Assembly: GCA_937898635.1 (NCBI GenBank)
Contig: CALEJW010000015.1
Location: 1-6,645, forward strand
DNA from: an uncultured Pseudomonadota bacterium
Lineage (GTDB): Bacteria > Pseudomonadota > Gammaproteobacteria > Burkholderiales > Usitatibacteraceae
Direction of reading: 5' to 3'
Length of the DNA: 6,645 bases
Shown here: positions 5,523 through 6,645 of the stretch, piece by piece
Position numbering within the stretch: position 1 is the first letter of the stretch
Layout: each line of letters starts with the position of its first letter
Made by a program: the position numbers and the translations under genes
The notes under the pieces: model-generated
Database searches by the model: none
What the model was told of the DNA's origin: nothing
Seen by the model: the letters and a program-made list of their open reading frames with translations, nothing else

Positions 5523-5555
5523 GCGGGGCTCGCGCCCCGCCGCCCGTCGCGGGCG
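5523..5555 (+). repeat. Two tandem GC-rich hairpins upstream of the reductase gene
   Basis: GCGGGGC-TCGC-GCCCCGC (5523-5540; 7-bp stem, 4-base loop) is followed at once by CGCCCG-TCG-CGGGCG (5541-5555; 6-bp stem, 3-base loop). Both are perfect. No T-run follows, so neither is a standard intrinsic terminator for fxsA. The run of T before them (5517-5520) is on the wrong side for plus-strand termination, and reads as A on the minus strand. Confidence 0.5.
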
Positions 5556-5564
5556 CCACCGCAG

Positions 5565-5569
5565 AAGGA
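5565..5569 (+). promoter_or_regulatory. Ribosome binding site that fixes the GTG start of the reductase
   Basis: AAGGA lies five bases before the GTG at 5575-5577. It decides for this GTG over earlier in-frame starts that would fall inside fxsA. Confidence 0.75.
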
Positions 5570-5574
5570 AAGCC

Positions 5575-6639
5575 GTGCCCCAGTCCCCCGATCCGGCCGC
5601 GCACGAGGTACGCCTCGAGCCGAGCGGCCGCAGCTTCGCCGTGAACCCCGGCGAGACCATCCTCGAGGCCGCGCTGCGCCAGAGCGTGGGCCTGCCCTAC
5701 GGCTGCCGCAACGGCGCCTGCGGGGCGTGCAAGGGGACGCTCAGGAGCGGGACGCTCTCCTACGGGGAGCACCAGGAGCGCGCCATCACCGAGGCCGAGA
5801 AGGCCGCGGGCAAGGCGCTCACCTGCTGCACGAAGCCGCAATCGGACGTGGTGCTCGAGATCCGCGAGCTCGCCGGCTTGAAGGACCTCGCGATCCGCAC
5901 GCTGCCCGCGCGCGTGGAAAAGGTGGAGATGCCCGCGGAGGACGTGGCGATCCTCTACCTGAAGCTCCCCGCCTCCGAGCGCCTGCAATTCCTCGCCGGG
6001 CAGTACATCGACATCCTCATGAAGGGCGGCATCCGGCGCAGCTACTCCATGGCCAACGCCCCCCACGACGACACGCACCTGCAGCTGCACGTGCGGCGCA
6101 CGCCCGGCGGCGCCTTCTCGAAGTACGTGTTCGAGGAGATGAAGGAGCGCGCCATCGTGCGCTTCGAGGGCCCCCTCGGCTCCTTCTACCTTCGCGAGGA
6201 TTCCGACAAGCCCATGATCCTCGTCGCCGGCGGCACGGGATTCGCGCCGGTGAAGGCGGTGATCGAGCACGCCTTCCACAAGGGCATCGACCGGCAGATG
6301 GTCCTCTACTGGGGCGTGCGCTCCCTCGTGGACCTCTACGTGCCGGAGCTGCCGGTGAAGTGGCAGGAGGAGCACGACAACTTCACCTTCATCCCGGTGC
6401 TCTCGGATCCCGGCCCCGAGGACGACTGGACGGGGCGCACGGGCTTCGTGCACCAGGCGGTGCTCGACGACTTCCCGAGCCTCGCGGGCTACCAGGTCTA
6501 CGCCTGCGGCGCGCCGGCGATGACCGACATCGCGAGGAAGACCTTCGTGGAAGAGCGCGGCCTGCCCGAGGACGAGTTCTACTGCGACGCCTTCACCTAC
6601 GCCGTCCCCACGCCGAGCGATCGCCGCCCCGGGATCTGA
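5575..6639 (+). CDS. AscD-like ferredoxin/flavin NAD(P)H reductase (CDP-6-deoxy-delta-3,4-glucoseen reductase family)
   Basis: A 354-aa soluble electron-transfer protein that should pass electrons from NAD(P)H through a flavin to a [2Fe-2S] cluster. The domain order is ferredoxin, FAD-binding, NAD-binding. Cluster cysteines are C44, C49 and C52 (in PYGCRNGACGACKG, 41-54) and C84 (in LTCCTKP). The flavin motif RRSYSMAN (154-161) and the nucleotide loop VAGGTGFAPV (217-226) are intact, as are the C-terminal CGAPAM (311-316) and EFYCDAF (334-340). This order and length match the E3/AscD reductase of 3,6-dideoxyhexose synthesis, and oxygenase reductases such as XylA or MmoC. No deoxysugar gene (E1 dehydrase, sugar-nucleotide enzymes) or oxygenase is nearby, so the pathway name usually given is doubtful here and the partner is unknown. 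The GTG start is supported by a well-spaced Shine-Dalgarno; earlier in-frame starts lie inside fxsA. Confidence 0.9.
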   Translation: MPQSPDPAAHEVRLEPSGRSFAVNPGETILEAALRQSVGLPYGCRNGACGACKGTLRSGTLSYGEHQERAITEAEKAAGKALTCCTKPQSDVVLEIRELAGLKDLAIRTLPARVEKVEMPAEDVAILYLKLPASERLQFLAGQYIDILMKGGIRRSYSMANAPHDDTHLQLHVRRTPGGAFSKYVFEEMKERAIVRFEGPLGSFYLREDSDKPMILVAGGTGFAPVKAVIEHAFHKGIDRQMVLYWGVRSLVDLYVPELPVKWQEEHDNFTFIPVLSDPGPEDDWTGRTGFVHQAVLDDFPSLAGYQVYACGAPAMTDIARKTFVEERGLPEDEFYCDAFTYAVPTPSDRRPGI

Positions 6640-6645
6640 GGCGAA

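Noticed and set aside
5523..5555. Intrinsic terminator of fxsA.
   Set aside because: The stems are strong, but no T-run follows on the plus strand; the T-run precedes them.
5485..6453. A 322-codon open frame on the minus strand opposite the AscD-like reductase.
   Set aside because: The composition is biased (His, Leu, Val, Ala, Gly) with no known domain, fully antisense to a reductase with all cofactor motifs.
1..6645. A hidden novel system (defence island, mobile element, CRISPR, small RNA gene).
   Set aside because: Nearly all bases are explained by conserved housekeeping genes with short gaps. No transposase, integrase, direct-repeat array, tRNA-like fold or foreign base composition is visible.

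Overview
This is a compact, very GC-rich piece of bacterial chromosome with ten protein genes and almost no free space. Gene content and order (fxsA and cutA back to back; then DsbD-type and TlpA-type thiol-redox genes, aroQ, accB, accC, prmA, and a zinc-ribbon/DUF3426 gene) match a block known from Betaproteobacteria and some Gammaproteobacteria. The base composition and the AscD-like reductase make a betaproteobacterium the better guess, but this is inference from context. I see no mobile element, phage, CRISPR array, toxin-antitoxin pair, defence system, rRNA or tRNA.

Minus strand, from right to left. Unit 1 is cutA (4724-5047), a DsbD N-terminal-domain protein (4200-4706) and a membrane-anchored TlpA-like thioredoxin (3658-4203). 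The last two share the four bases GTGA. A 193-bp non-coding stretch (3465-3657), rich in inverted repeats, follows. Unit 2 is aroQ (3015-3464), accB (2551-2988), accC (1169-2533), prmA (261-1157) and a zinc-ribbon/DUF3426 gene (from 258, running off the left edge). Gaps inside unit 2 are 2 to 26 bp, so it looks like one operon joining aromatic-precursor synthesis, the first step of fatty-acid synthesis and ribosomal-protein methylation.

Plus strand. fxsA (5096-5488) diverges from cutA across a 48-bp gap that holds a perfect dyad. After 86 bp with two tandem GC-rich hairpins and a possible -10 box comes an iron-sulfur flavoprotein reductase of the AscD/E3 type (5575-6639).

Most genes are well-known housekeeping families with intact active sites; AccC even keeps E. 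coli residue numbering at every catalytic position checked. The main oddity is the redox pair. Where a normal DsbD has an N-terminal periplasmic domain, an eight-helix membrane domain and a C-terminal thioredoxin domain, this locus has only the N-terminal domain (168 aa), translationally linked to a TlpA-like protein. The second oddity is the aroQ-side intergenic region, where the 5-mer GCGAA/TTCGC occurs six times in about 125 bp, mostly within dyads.
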